From positions 25,014-89,013 of the forward strand of contig JALJCO010001090.1 of assembly GCA_023101725.1 (NCBI GenBank): a DNA stretch of 64,000 nucleotides, in the 5' to 3' direction. This DNA is from Atherinomorus stipes. Taxonomy: Eukaryota > Chordata > Actinopteri > Atheriniformes > Atherinidae. The position numbers were made by a program, and so were the translations under genes. The first letter of the stretch is position 1. Every line of letters starts with the position of its first letter. Of this stretch, positions 1 to 11,700 are shown piece after piece. Under the pieces are notes generated by a model. The model was not told the origin of the DNA, did not search any database, and worked only from the letters and a program-made list of their open reading frames with translations.

Positions 1-844
1 GATTCTCATATTAATTTCCAAAGATCGATTCATATGTCCAAAGATAGATTTTTCTTATCTTTTTTTTAAATGACCATTTAATGTACTGCCCCCGGATAAG
101 TGCAGTGGCTCAGCCGCACCGCTAGGGGGAGATAGTGAGCTGGACAGAGTGTAGCACTACTAAAGCTAGTGCAGTCCCAGAAGAAGACTAAGTGGGGCTG
201 GTAAACGTAGTTTCTAAAAATTTAGTTTAAACAGAGGAAACATCTGCCTGTAAGTACTCTAATAAAGACAGTTAATGTTCATGATCAAAGTGAATTTGAT
301 ACTTTCTATTTTGTAGGTTATCTTTGAAGTTACGACGTAGATGCTAATTCCGTTAGCATGTCAATGGCATTTTCCATTAATAGTTAGCATCGAGCTAGCG
401 GGTTGGTCGTTAGTCGTTTTAAGTTTTAAATGCTGACTTACTGTGTATTTTGCCTCACTGAATCATAATTTTGTGAATTTTTATTATTTGTGTCCTGTTA
501 TTTGAATTACTGTTGTGAATGTAGTCCTTTTTAAATTGGAGGCTGTGAATAATTTTGTGGATGACTGTATCTGGGGAGAGGGTTGGGTTTGGTTTGGTCC
601 TTACAGCCAGCATTAACTACATTACTTCATTCATTCGTTCTAGAATATTAATATAATACTATAGTTAATATGTTTCATAACTACAGAGTTATAAAATTCG
701 GGTAAAGGCAAAAAAAATTTTTTACCAGAAAAACATATTGAGATCGAATCGAGTTTGGATCGGACAGATCGAAAATAATCTATTCAAAACCATAAGAATC
801 AGAATCCAATCGATTCTTGAAACCTGAATCGATACCCAGCCCTA
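1..844. mobile_element. hAT-like element fragment, right end
   Basis: The segment from about 715 to 844 has the pattern of repeated ATCGATT words closing in CAGCCCTA, the typical right end of fish hAT MITEs that start TAGGGCTGGG. Related GATTC/GATCGATTC words occur at bases 1-50, so the element probably began left of the window. No transposase reading frame is visible between. Confidence 0.5.
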
Positions 845-1009
845 GTTACAACTAGCAAAACCTACACAAACACAGCAGTTTATGTCCATGAAGACAGAAG
901 TTCAACCAAGCCAGAGTCTGGATTATTCCCATCAGAAGGCTTGAGTGGTTACAGAGGGTTTTTTTTTCTTAGAGTTCCGGAGGATGGAGTGTCTGAGATT
1001 GCGGGCTGC

Positions 1010-1495
1010 ACCCGGTTAGCCTGGTACACCAGCCTGACTAACATATGTATGAGGTACACCTCAAGTCAGTCTGGGCTCCCTCCGCTGGAGACTGATTTCC
1101 AATGCGAGACAAGAGGCAGGACTAAAGGGAGGAAAGTGAACCGGAGAGAACCAATCAGAGAAACACGGAAGTGACGCAAACGTCTTCTTTGAGGAAAACA
1201 TGGAGGAAAGCCTTCAGAGCAGCAAGTTGCTGCAGTTTTGAAGACGTGCGACTCAGTAAGACATCAGAAAGAGCATCGTTATATAGCCAATCCTCTGCGG
1301 CCGCTGTTCTGATTGTTTATGGTTAGAGAACTGAGTTGCAGAAAAAGATGTATTGTAAAGTCCCACCTCCTGCACTGTGATTGGTCCGGTCCCTTTTTTA
1401 CTGGAGTGGAAATCACTTCCCAATGGGGGGAACCCAGACTGACTTGCCGTGTCTCATACATGGCGTTAGTCAGGCTGGTGTACCAGGCAAGCACC
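1010..1495. repeat. Foldback (inverted-repeat) MITE
   Basis: The left arm (about 1015-1150) is an imperfect inverted copy of the right arm (about 1370-1490). Both carry the words CCTGGTACACCAGCCTGACT and AAGTCAGTCTGGG in opposite orientation. The two small open frames here are chance translations of the arms. Family not assigned. Confidence 0.65.
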
Positions 1496-1512
1496 CTGCG
1501 GTCGGTCATGCA

Positions 1513-1949
1513 CAGGGTTCCTACACGTTTTAACAAGTTAAATTTAAGACTTTTTAAGACCCCTTGGAACAGAATTTAATGACCATTTCACAGACGCAGT
1601 GGCAGAAACACAGATTCCTCTACATTTACAAGGATATTGTCAAAAAAGATAGACTGAACAACAACTTTTTGCCATCATTACCTATATTTATCATTGGTAC
1701 CCAGTTTGAAATTTTCTTCCAAAAGGTAAACAAGATGTTCACGCAAACCTCAGGCAGACAGGTGACGGCTATGCAAAGACCCACCCAGATCTTTTCCTGA
1801 TTGGCTTACATAAAATCTGTGGGAGCATGAAATAATTTAGGACCTATCATATGAAATTTAAGACCACAACCTTCAAATTTTAGGACTTTTTAAGGTATGA
1901 TATGCAGATTTGTAAATTTAAGACTTTTTAAAGCCCCGCGGGAACCCTG
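1513..1949. mobile_element. Non-autonomous TIR transposon (hAT-like)
   Basis: Starts CAGGGTTCC and ends GGAACCCTG. It is flanked directly by the six-base duplication CATGCA (1507-1512 and 1950-1955). Both subterminal parts carry the word TTAAGACTTTTTAA. It abuts the foldback element at 1010-1495. No transposase frame. Confidence 0.7.
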
Positions 1950-1955
1950 CATGCA

Positions 1956-3390
1956 GCTGCGTGGCCACCGTCCTATGGTAGTTCGCTCAGTTTACAACGT
2001 TCATTTGATTTCACAAGCTGCAGCCACGTACGGACAAGATGTCCCAGAACGCTCTTTAGGTTTAACAATACCCACTTTTCAATCATGGAGCTCGGGAGCT
2101 CTTTACATGTAAGTTGTTTATTTGTGTACGTCCTAAGTGTAAAATACCCTTGAACCATTAGTAACTGGAAGCCCTTAGCAGAAACTAGCAGACATGGCGG
2201 CTCCCATGGTTCTGGCCATGAAACTTGTCTATCTAAGGAAAATCTGGTGAAGTGCGAAAACAAAGGTGCATGTTAAATATTTAGACGAGAGAAAAAAGAG
2301 ATCGATAGACTAGTGTAGCTCCCACATTGATTTATTACCAAGTCAAACAGTCAGTGACGTTTTGGGACTCAGGTCTGAGTCTTGGACTCGGGTCTGGGTC
2401 CTGGACTACTCCCAGATTTCTGGCTTGGTTTTAGCCTTTACATTGTAAAACAAAAGTTACTGTAGTTTCTGCAAACAGCAGTACGACAGAATAAAAGCAT
2501 TTCTTTGACAATGGGATTTATCGGTATTAATCCTTTGACAGCCCTAAATACTTTGCAGCAGAATTAGGGTACTAGGCTGAAAATATATTTCACACAGGGT
2601 ACTTTGTAGAAAAAAGGTTGAGAACCACTGTGATAAAAGATACGTTCTCAACCTTCTGTTCGTGCCTCCTCTGTCAGGAATATCTTACAATTATCCTCTG
2701 TGATAATTAAAGTATTTTTCCTTACATTCCCAAGTGACTGGAACCAGTTTTAAGCTTTGACAGATTAATAAACCCAGTCCCTTCAAGATTGCCACTTGTC
2801 ACTCGCAGATGACGTAACGAGGCCTTGGTTGGTGCGGTCATGTGGCTTTCAGCATGCTGGGACTTCCAACAACATGGCGCCAGCAAGACTTCCGGTTCAT
2901 AAGATGGAGGTGGAGTTGAGCAGACGGGCTTGAGCATAACATCCCTACCGTTCTTGTCCTCAGTTTCTGTCACGTTCCTTATAGGGCAGGAGTCGTGCTG
3001 TCCCTATACGGCCGATATGCCGCCTACTGGGTAAAGCTATGGTTGCTTTACGGTTGTCTGGTTCAGGATTTACCGAACCAGACTCTACCTAACTGTTCCA
3101 CCCCAACCAGGACCTGCTGGTGGAAACGGCGCCACAAACACCTCCTACGAGTCCAGTTGTTTCACTTCACTGTCCACTCCATGGTGAAAAGATAAAAGAT
3201 GCCAGAAATATCAGAAATATCTCATGGCTTATTTTATGACTACAAACATCCCACGCCATTGTATCATAGATGTGGCGTGTTCATTATTGTCGCATCAGGA
3301 TGACGCCATGAGGCATTTTCTCTAAGCCCCGCCTACCAGGTGAGGTTCTGACTTGCCAAACACTCTCCTCACCAGGCCAGACCCTTTCTA
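1956..3390. other. Non-coding stretch, nothing recognised
   Basis: No exon, tRNA or bounded transposon was found. The last lipoxygenase exons were looked for here on the minus strand and not seen. A small hairpin with arms GGTTGAGAAC / GTTCTCAACC lies at about 2618-2655. Confidence 0.4.
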
Positions 3391-3660
3391 ACCAAACCGA
3401 ACCGTACTGAACTAAACAGAGCCAAACTCAGCCATACCAAACTGTACTGAACCGAACTGAACCATTCCATACCGAGCTGAACCAAACCAAACTGAACCTT
3501 ACTGAACCGAACTAAACCATTCCATACCGAACCAAACTGTACTGAACAGAACCAAACTCAGCCATACCAAACTGAGCTAAACCGAACTTAACCATTCCAT
3601 ACTGAACCAAACCAAACATACTGTACCATTTTGAACCAAACCGTACCATACCAAACCAAA
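3391..3660. repeat. Satellite-like short repeat, left block
   Basis: Degenerate five- to six-base units of the form ACCRAACC / TACTGAACC repeat continuously. It is the same sequence class as the block after 4453, so the MITE between them interrupts one array. Confidence 0.85.
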
Positions 3661-4453
3661 TGCCCCTTTTCCACCATCACTTTTCTGCTCAACTCGCCTC
3701 ACCTCGCCTCGGTTATTGGGCTTTTCCACTTGGGGTTTTCAGAGCTGAGGTGATACATTTTCTGTTTGCTCTGGCGAGGTTCTGAGTGTGCTGAAGCGAG
3801 CTATGTCTGACATCATCTCACTGCATGCCGCCTCTTGGCCAAGGGGTTAGCCAATCAGATGTCAGGGTCAGAGAGTGACATCATTAAATGAGTGACAGTT
3901 CACACGCCCTACCAGTAAGTAGCGGTTTCCTGGTTAAATAAAGGTTAAATAAATAAACAACTAAAAAGATTCAGATCCGGAAGACTTTATTGTCAATGTA
4001 CAGATAGATAGATAGATTTCAGATTCGCAACAAGATTGTGGAGGAAAAGAAAAAGAATGTTGTTCACATTGAAAGGGACTTGAACCTAGGACTTTCAGGT
4101 TACAAGGCAAACTTGCTACCAATCACACCAAATGAGTGCTGTCAATGGCAGCACATCTAATGATATTATCCGTTCCTCCCATCTTACTTCTCCTCATCTT
4201 CTTCCCCTGTTGCTGTTTTTACTGGCGGTTGGCTAGCAATTAATAAGGTGCGTTACCGCTACCTACTGGTAAGGAGTGTTAACTGTTGCTGCTGTCGTTT
4301 ACGCCACACAATCTAGTACGTCGCAGCAGCTTCATTCTTACCCCGCCCACTTGTGGTCGGGGTAATAGATTGTAATTGAAAAGCTACCAAGCCAAGTTGA
4401 GTTGAGTTGAGTTTAGTAGAGTTGAGCTGACCTGTGCTAGTGGAAAAGGCCCT
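3661..4453. mobile_element. MITE inside the satellite array
   Basis: The left end reads GCCCCTTTTCCACCA. The reverse complement of the right end reads AGGGCCTTTTCCACTAG. Subterminal words CTCAACTCGCCTCACCTCGC (left) and GAGTTGAGTTGAGTTTAG (right) are inverted relatives. A tRNA-like segment lies inside. No transposase. Confidence 0.65.
4066..4138 (-). other. tRNA-like segment inside a MITE
   Basis: On the minus strand it has an A-box-like TGGTGTGATTGGTAG and a B-box-like GGTTCAAGTCC about 30 bases apart. No 7-bp acceptor stem closes, so this is not a working tRNA gene. It is better read as a Pol III-promoter-like remnant carried by the element. Confidence 0.45.
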
Positions 4454-5640
4454 AAACTGTACTGAACTGTACAGAACTAAACTCTGCAAACTGCATTAAG
4501 CTGAACTAAACCATTCCATACCGAACCAAAACAAAGTGAACCGTAGTATACCATAACAAACCAAACTGTACCATACCGAACCGAACTGTACTGAACTGAA
4601 CCAAACTCTGCATTACCAAGCTACACTAAACCGAGCTAACCCATACCATACCAAACTAAACTGAACCGTACTGTACCATAATGAACCAAAACATACAATA
4701 CCGGACCAAACCAAACTAAACGTACTGTGCCATACTGAACTGAACTGTACTGAACAGAACCAAACTGAGTCATACTAAACTAAGCCAAACCATTCCATTT
4801 CCTACCATATCAAGCCAAGCTGGACCAAACCATTCCGTTTCTTATCATGATGAGCCAAACTGTACCGAGTCAAGCTGAACCAAACCGTTCTGTTTGCTCC
4901 CATAGTGAGTCAAACCGTACCGAGCCGACCGAGCCAAACCATTCTGTTTCTTACCATAGTGAGCCAAACCGTACTGAACCAAGCCGAACAAACCATACTG
5001 AGCCAAGCTGAACCAAACTATTCTGTTTCCTACCATGATGAGCCAAACCATACTGAGCCGACCCGAGCCAAACCATTCTGTTTCTTACCATAGTGAGCCA
5101 AACCATACTGAACCAAGCCGAAAAAAACAGTACCAAGCCAAGCTAAACCAAACCATTCTGTTTCCTACCATACCGAGCCAAACCGTACCAAGCCAAGCTG
5201 AACCAAACCATTCTGTTTCTTACCATAGTGAGCCAAACCGTACAAACCATACTGAGCCAAGCTGAACCAAACTATTCTGATTCTTACCACTGCGAGCCAA
5301 ACCGTACTGAACCAAGCCGAGACAAACCGTACCAAGCCACCTGAACCAAACTGCACCGTATCGTATCATACTAGGCCAAGCTGAACCAAACCAGGCTGTA
5401 CCAGGCTGAACTGTACGTACTGTGCTGAGCAAAACCAAACCGTACTGAATTGTGCCAAACTGTACCATATGAAACCGAATAACACAGTAGTGTACCGCAC
5501 CGAGCCATAGCGTACCCACCCAAACCGTACTGTATTGAACCGACGCATATCGTACCATACCAAATCGAACCAAATTGTAACATACCAAACCAGACCATAC
5601 CGTACCAGGCCGAACCAAACCACCTGGGGAAACTTGGCTT
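4454..5640. repeat. Satellite-like short repeat, right block
   Basis: About 1.2 kb of degenerate units close to ACCAAACCGTACTGAGCC. Towards 4800-5300 a higher-order period with AACCATTCTGTTTCTTACCA appears. The array stops about 25 bases from the donor of lipoxygenase exon 12. Long reading frames on both strands here are repeat artefacts rich in Tyr/Gly/Leu/Val. Confidence 0.9.
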
Positions 5641-5664
5641 CAGTGCGTCTTTATTCTGGCTCAC

Positions 5665-5765
5665 CTGAGAGAAGTTGAGAGCGGCGTGCAGAGCTGAGCA
5701 GGAGAAAATCATCATGGTGACAAACTTGGAGACTTCTGCTTTGGTAGAGAAGGACTGAGGGAAAC
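5665..5765 (-). CDS. aloxe3-like: Lipoxygenase exon 12 (third Fe His and Asn)
   Basis: Encodes GFPQSF through [11 protein letters not shown], the conserved lipoxygenase helix with the third iron-ligand His and the following Asn. Length is 101 bases, enters in phase 1 and ends in phase 0 at CAG/GTGAGC. The following intron turns into satellite repeat within about 25 bases. The next exon is not in the window. Confidence 0.9.
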
Positions 5766-8700
5766 CTGGAATTTCAGTCAGGTTGTTAACAAACAAGCTC
5801 AAACTGTAGTTGTGTAAACAAGGAAGTGAGTGTGTAAACGACTCTGAACATGTTCAAGAGAATCCAGAAACTCGAAGACATTAATTTATTTTCACTAAAA
5901 ATTACTACAAGCTTCAACCAGAAAACAATGAAGTGTTCTGTTGGTCTTCAGATTTCCTCTGAGGGTTTTCTTTTTTACCCCGTGCTTTAGCTTTTGACAA
6001 GCAAATCACCTGTTATGTTCGTGTCGTGATCTTTTTCTGTTCGTGTTGTGATTTTTTTTTCTGTTCATGTCTTGATCTTTTTTTCTGTTCGTGTTGTGAA
6101 CGTTTTCTGTTCGTGTCTTCAGTATTTTCTGTTCATGTAGAGATCTTTTTCTGTTTGTGTCAGGATCTTTTTCTGTTCTTGTCTTGATCTTTTTTTCTGT
6201 TCGTGTCGTGAACGTTTTCTGTTCGTGTCTTCAGTTTTTTCTGTTCATGTAGAGATCTTTTTCAATTCGTATCGGGATCTTTTTCTGTTTGTTCCATGAT
6301 CTATTTCTGTTTTTGTTGTGATCTTTTGTCTATTTGTGTCATGATCTTTTTTCTGTTTGTCTCTAGATGGTTTTTTGTTCATATCGTGATCTTTTTCTGT
6401 TCGTGTCTTTAGTTTTTTCTGTTCGTGAAGAGATCTTTTTCTGTTCATGTCGGGATATTTTTCAGTTCGTGTCTATATATTTTTTTCTGTTCATGTCGAT
6501 ATCTTTTTTCTGTTCATGTTTTGATCTTTTATTGTTTATGCCGTGACCTTTTTTCTGTTCTAGTCGAGTTTTTTTTTTCCTGTTCGTGCCTGATCTTTTT
6601 TTTTCTGTTTGTGTCGTGATCTGTTTCTGATTATGTTGTGATCTTTTGTCTATTCGTGTCATGATCTTTCGTCTGACTGTGTTAGAATCTTTTTCTGTTG
6701 TATCGTGATCTTTTTTCTGCTTGTGCCTGGATCTTTTTTTGATCATGTTAGAATCTTTTTCTGTTTGTAGGCTATCGTGATTTTTTCTGGATTTCTTGAG
6801 GACTCGTATCAGAACAAAGTTTTGTCATCTGTTTCTGTAACAAACAGGTGAGGATGGAAACAAACACACCTGAGTTGTGTGCAAAGCTGTGTGTGTTGAT
6901 GTCTGTGATCCAGCTATGAAGCTCGGAGTCGCTCTGAACCTCATCGTCTCTGCTGTAATACAGATCCACCCAGCTGGCCACGAACCTGCCGCACACACAA
7001 ACAGGCCGAGTGAAGATTAATCCATCCTGATCTACAGGTGAGGTCCGTTAGCAGATCCTGGAAAATATCTCCTATCCACCTTATTCTTGTGCCCCATGAG
7101 CCCTCACGTGAAACATGCGAGCAACTTCCGGTTCAACCGGAACCGGCATTTATTTACATGCTAGATGTTCACGCTACTCCACGTTTTATGAGCTTTTTAG
7201 GTAAACTACGTGGGAACATCAGCTGTCTCAGCTCAGGCAGGACAACGTCACATTCCCTCCGCCTCCTGCAACAGAGGAGGAGGAGGAGAAGAATGAAGAT
7301 CTGGCCAAGAATAACAAACAGCAGCCTTTAGCTACTACTTAGCTCTGTTACGTCTGACTGTGAAGCAATGAGCAATCGTAAAAGCTCCGAGGCTTATCTG
7401 TACCTACCTACATAATAATAATAGTAATAATAATAATAATAATAGTGTGCAAAATAATAATAATAGTAACTATATTTAATTTGACAGACGCCTTATCAAA
7501 GCACCAAAGGACACTGTACAAAGCGGACAAAACATTAAACTAAAACACTAAGCAGAACACAGAAAACAACATTGGATTGATGAACATGGAATTAGGTGAA
7601 ATCAGACCTCAACAGGAGTTTTGAGTCTGGATTTGGAAAGAGGGAAGGAGTCCACTGCGGACATCGGGAATTCCAGAGATGGATAGCACAGTATTACAGA
7701 GGAGTAAGGTTGGTCCTGTTTTGTTGAAAGAGGTGAGATACGATCTTATTTACTTAAAAGTAGATGATATTTTAGTACTAAAATGCGACCACTACGTCGC
7801 AGTCTGGGGCCCTGCAGTCACAATCTCACGTGGTGCATGTTCTACACATCGCTGTTGTAACCACAAATCAGTGTTGCCAGGTGGGAAATATAGAATTATC
7901 GTACCAGAGACTCAAAACTATCGTATTTTGAGGGAAATTATCGTACATCCGTCATAAGTAAAATAACAACCCCACTGATGCGTGAAATATTGTCACTCTT
8001 GTGTTTAAAACGCTCATAGGCACTCGTGACTTTGCTGCGTCAGTACGGAATGGGTTAACGGCGTCATAATATCAGGTGTAATCTACACAGATGGTTTGTA
8101 TGTAGGGTTTATGAAGTTTCATATTCATTTTCATGACATAACTTTAACAGCGACCACCAAACAGGAGTGAGCCTGACTCGCTTGGCATGATGTCACAGGT
8201 ATACAGATTATTACAGGCCGGTAAATATTTTAACCACTAAACACAACTTATACTGATGCTCAGTCTTACTTGTGAAAAGTAACTCCCAGTTTGCTGCTTT
8301 TGATGCTCCGCCGATTACAGCAGAAGATGCTGCGCAGCTCTGGCATCGCTCGTCCACAGTAGTTATTAACTGAGCTGTGACTGGTCCAAGATGGTGGCCA
8401 CGTTTCTCGCCGTCCATCAGTCAATCCGGCTTCTACTCATTTATTATTTATACTAATATGTCCTCCTCTTCCTTCGTGTTATTTTGGTTTTGAATCTCGC
8501 TCGCCTTCCTGTCTGAGCGTCTCCTGGGGCGGGTGCAGCTTACCATGCAGCCAATCAACACATGAATGTCACTCGCATCTCACACTTAGCAAAGCATGAT
8601 TGGCTGGTAACATGTCACATTGGAACTGATGCCTTCAGGGTTCACAAAAAAAATTCGCCAGCCGACAGTTTTGCTCACATTAATATGAAATGGTCAAATT

Positions 8701-11700
8701 ATCGTACATTCACCCTTTTTTAGGATTATTGATCGTACATCGTACAGTGGGCCAAATTATCGTACAAATACGATAATTATCGTACACCTGGCAACACTGC
8801 CACAAATTCAACTTCCTCTGCTTGTTGGTACAACCACGATCCACACAACGAGTTCCCAAACTGTCCAAGTACATTTTTCTGGAGAAAATAGTTTAGAAAT
8901 GTTATGAATACTCATGTTGAAATGTTCGACTAAACCGCTAGCCGAAACATCTCATACTGTGAGTCAATGGCAAAGCACTATTTCCGGTATCTCACAGGAA
9001 GTTGATCGCATCATCGTTTCTACATGTGCTAGCTCAGGAATAAGGTGGATACTATATTGCATCACGTCACTTCCTGTTTACATCTGATAAAATGTTGCCC
9101 TCAGGGTTTCATTGATCAACATGATTGCTTTACAATGTTTGCCCAACAGCAATCAGCAACACACGTTTAACTTATTAACCATATAACCACACAACAAAAT
9201 TATGATAAGCTGGGAAGGAATGAATTTCTTTGTTTTTAATCTAAAGGCAAGGTTTATTGAAATAGTCATGAACGGTAACACTATTACACTACCAGCTACT
9301 CACAAGGACAACTTTGTGAGAACAAGAATACCAGTTAAAATTTACAACATGTTCCTCGGTTCATATTCTACTTGGTTTTTAGTTTGCACATACAGTCGTC
9401 TTCAAAATTATTTATACCCTCCTATTAAAGAAAAGGCTAAATTCACAACAATAATTTGAATTACAGGGAACTAAAGAAACTAATAATACATGGAAATATT
9501 GAAATATAATTTTGTGAAATAAAACATTGCTTTTGAATTGTGGTTGGAAAAAATCATTTTAAAAACCAAACAAACAAAACTGTCCCAGACACATTAGAGC
9601 ACCTTTCCCATGAACAGAGAACCTCACAACCTGTCAACAGGTGTCTTTTTAAACATTACCGAAAACACCAGATTTTAATGATTGCCTAAAAGTGTTGCTC
9701 AACGACATTTTAGCTTCAGAGCCCCATCATGCTTGTTTACTTGTTTTATTACCTCCACCAAGGAGTTTGTGTTTCTGGTAGCGTTGCTTTGTTTGTCTGT
9801 CAGCAACTTTACAAAAAAGGTTCTGGACGGATTAATCTGAAATTTTCACCAGCCGTGAGCCTCAGCCCAAGGATGAACCCATTAAATTTTGGTGCTGATC
9901 CGATCACCTTCTGGATCCAGGAATTCGTTGAAGGATTCTGTATCATTGTGAGATCGGCCAAATTTCTGAATTTTTGCATATACAGTAACACCATACAAAT
10001 GACCCAAATGTTTGGTAAAATTTTTTTTTTTTTAAATTACAATAAATGATCTCAATGAGTTCTATCACTTTTCGAAAGTTGATGCAGATCCAGAGAAAAT
10101 TCCAGATATTATGATCCAGGACACACAAAAATAAGGGAGTCGTTGGAATTTTCAATGCTTAAAGGTAACAAATAAAGATACAGACATGCAACTAACACTA
10201 AACTGTAGCCAAACTCTGCTGAATTGACGCATCTTCAATAGCAATGGAGATCCAGAAGAAAACTGCCATTATGGAAATATGGATTTTTGGAAATAACTGT
10301 TGAAGTAATAGTGATACAAGCATGATTCCAGATGCTGTTGGTATGTTTTCATGGTCAAGGATGTAGATTAAATTAATGCAGGAGTGTAAGTTTTTGTTGT
10401 GAGTCACAATATGAAGGGGACATGAACTGCTTAGGCGGAGGTCTGTGCTCTCCGAGTTCATTTCTAGTTTTTTGGCAGTCTGTTTTTTTGTTTTTTTTGT
10501 CATCAAATTTTTTATTTGGGTGGACCAGAACCCACATATACAACGCATACAAAATGCGGGAAGAAAAACAAATAGTCTAGGGCTGCACGATTAACCTTAA
10601 CCGCATCGATATTGAGGTTTAGACTACAGTAATAACCTAACCTCATGCGCCTAAGTTTTTGGGGTTTTATTTTTCTGTCTTTGACATTTGAGTGACAAAC
10701 CTATTCGCCAATCAAAATACTGTAGTCACGCCCCGTGTTCCTGGCTTGCTGGCCTATCAGAAACGGTGATGGAGTGAATGCAGTCAGCAGCAAACAACAA
10801 ACACTGCATGTGTACCTCGCGTTGCGCTGTGAGTGAAATGTTTTCATGGTGACTGATTATCTACATAAAAACGGCTGAAGGGACTCCTTTGGTAACGGGA
10901 GAGGAGCAGTTGGTAACTGTGACAGTTATACGGTTGCACCTGGATAGTCATCATGCACTCCTGAATTGCGATCTTCATGTGATTACTGTTCAGACCTGCT
11001 GCACGGCAGGTTGGAAGATGTTCATGTGGGACGTCACCAACCTGACATACGCGCACACGTATAATTCCAGTTAATAAAACAGCGACAAACTAGTGGTTTG
11101 ACTGATGACTGATGAACTGTCAGCAAACACGACACGTCGCGCACAACCACACATGCACTACTGTAGAGGCGCAGCAACAGTGAATCCAGAGAAAACTGGT
11201 AGAATTATAAACTGGAATCTCAAACTTGAGTTTGTGAAATGTTCATTAAAACTATGTGTTTCTACATGTTGGCTGGAAGCCGTTATAACCACGACCTGAA
11301 GCTCCTCTCTGACATCCATGCGTCTGACTTTCCAAGACTCTGTTAGTTATTTATTCCATTTCATTCATTAGTGAGATCTGATATTCACTTTTATCAGGAA
11401 TAATTCAACACAGAGATTAAAGTTAAATGGGAATATTAAAAAGTAACAGAATTATTACTTTTCCAAGTAATTATTAATTTTTACAAAACTGAAGTTCCGT
11501 TATAAACGCTGTTACTTTTGGGAGAAGGAGTTAGTAACTATAATTAATCACTTTTGTAGTAATCACAAAACATTGACAGAAGACGATGCTGGACACATAA
11601 TAGTTTTTAAAGTAGATTATTGTTGTAAAAATAACAACTTCCTTCATTCATAATTTTAGTTTTATGCATTTAAAACTATCAAATGTAAAAATCGCAAATG

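Noticed and set aside
2722..2973. Candidate for the missing lipoxygenase exons 13-14
   Set aside because: The frame has none of the expected C-terminal motifs, such as the NSV-I ending, and no matching splice phase.
4066..4138. Possible tRNA gene
   Set aside because: A and B boxes are present but the acceptor and anticodon stems do not pair; it lies inside a MITE.
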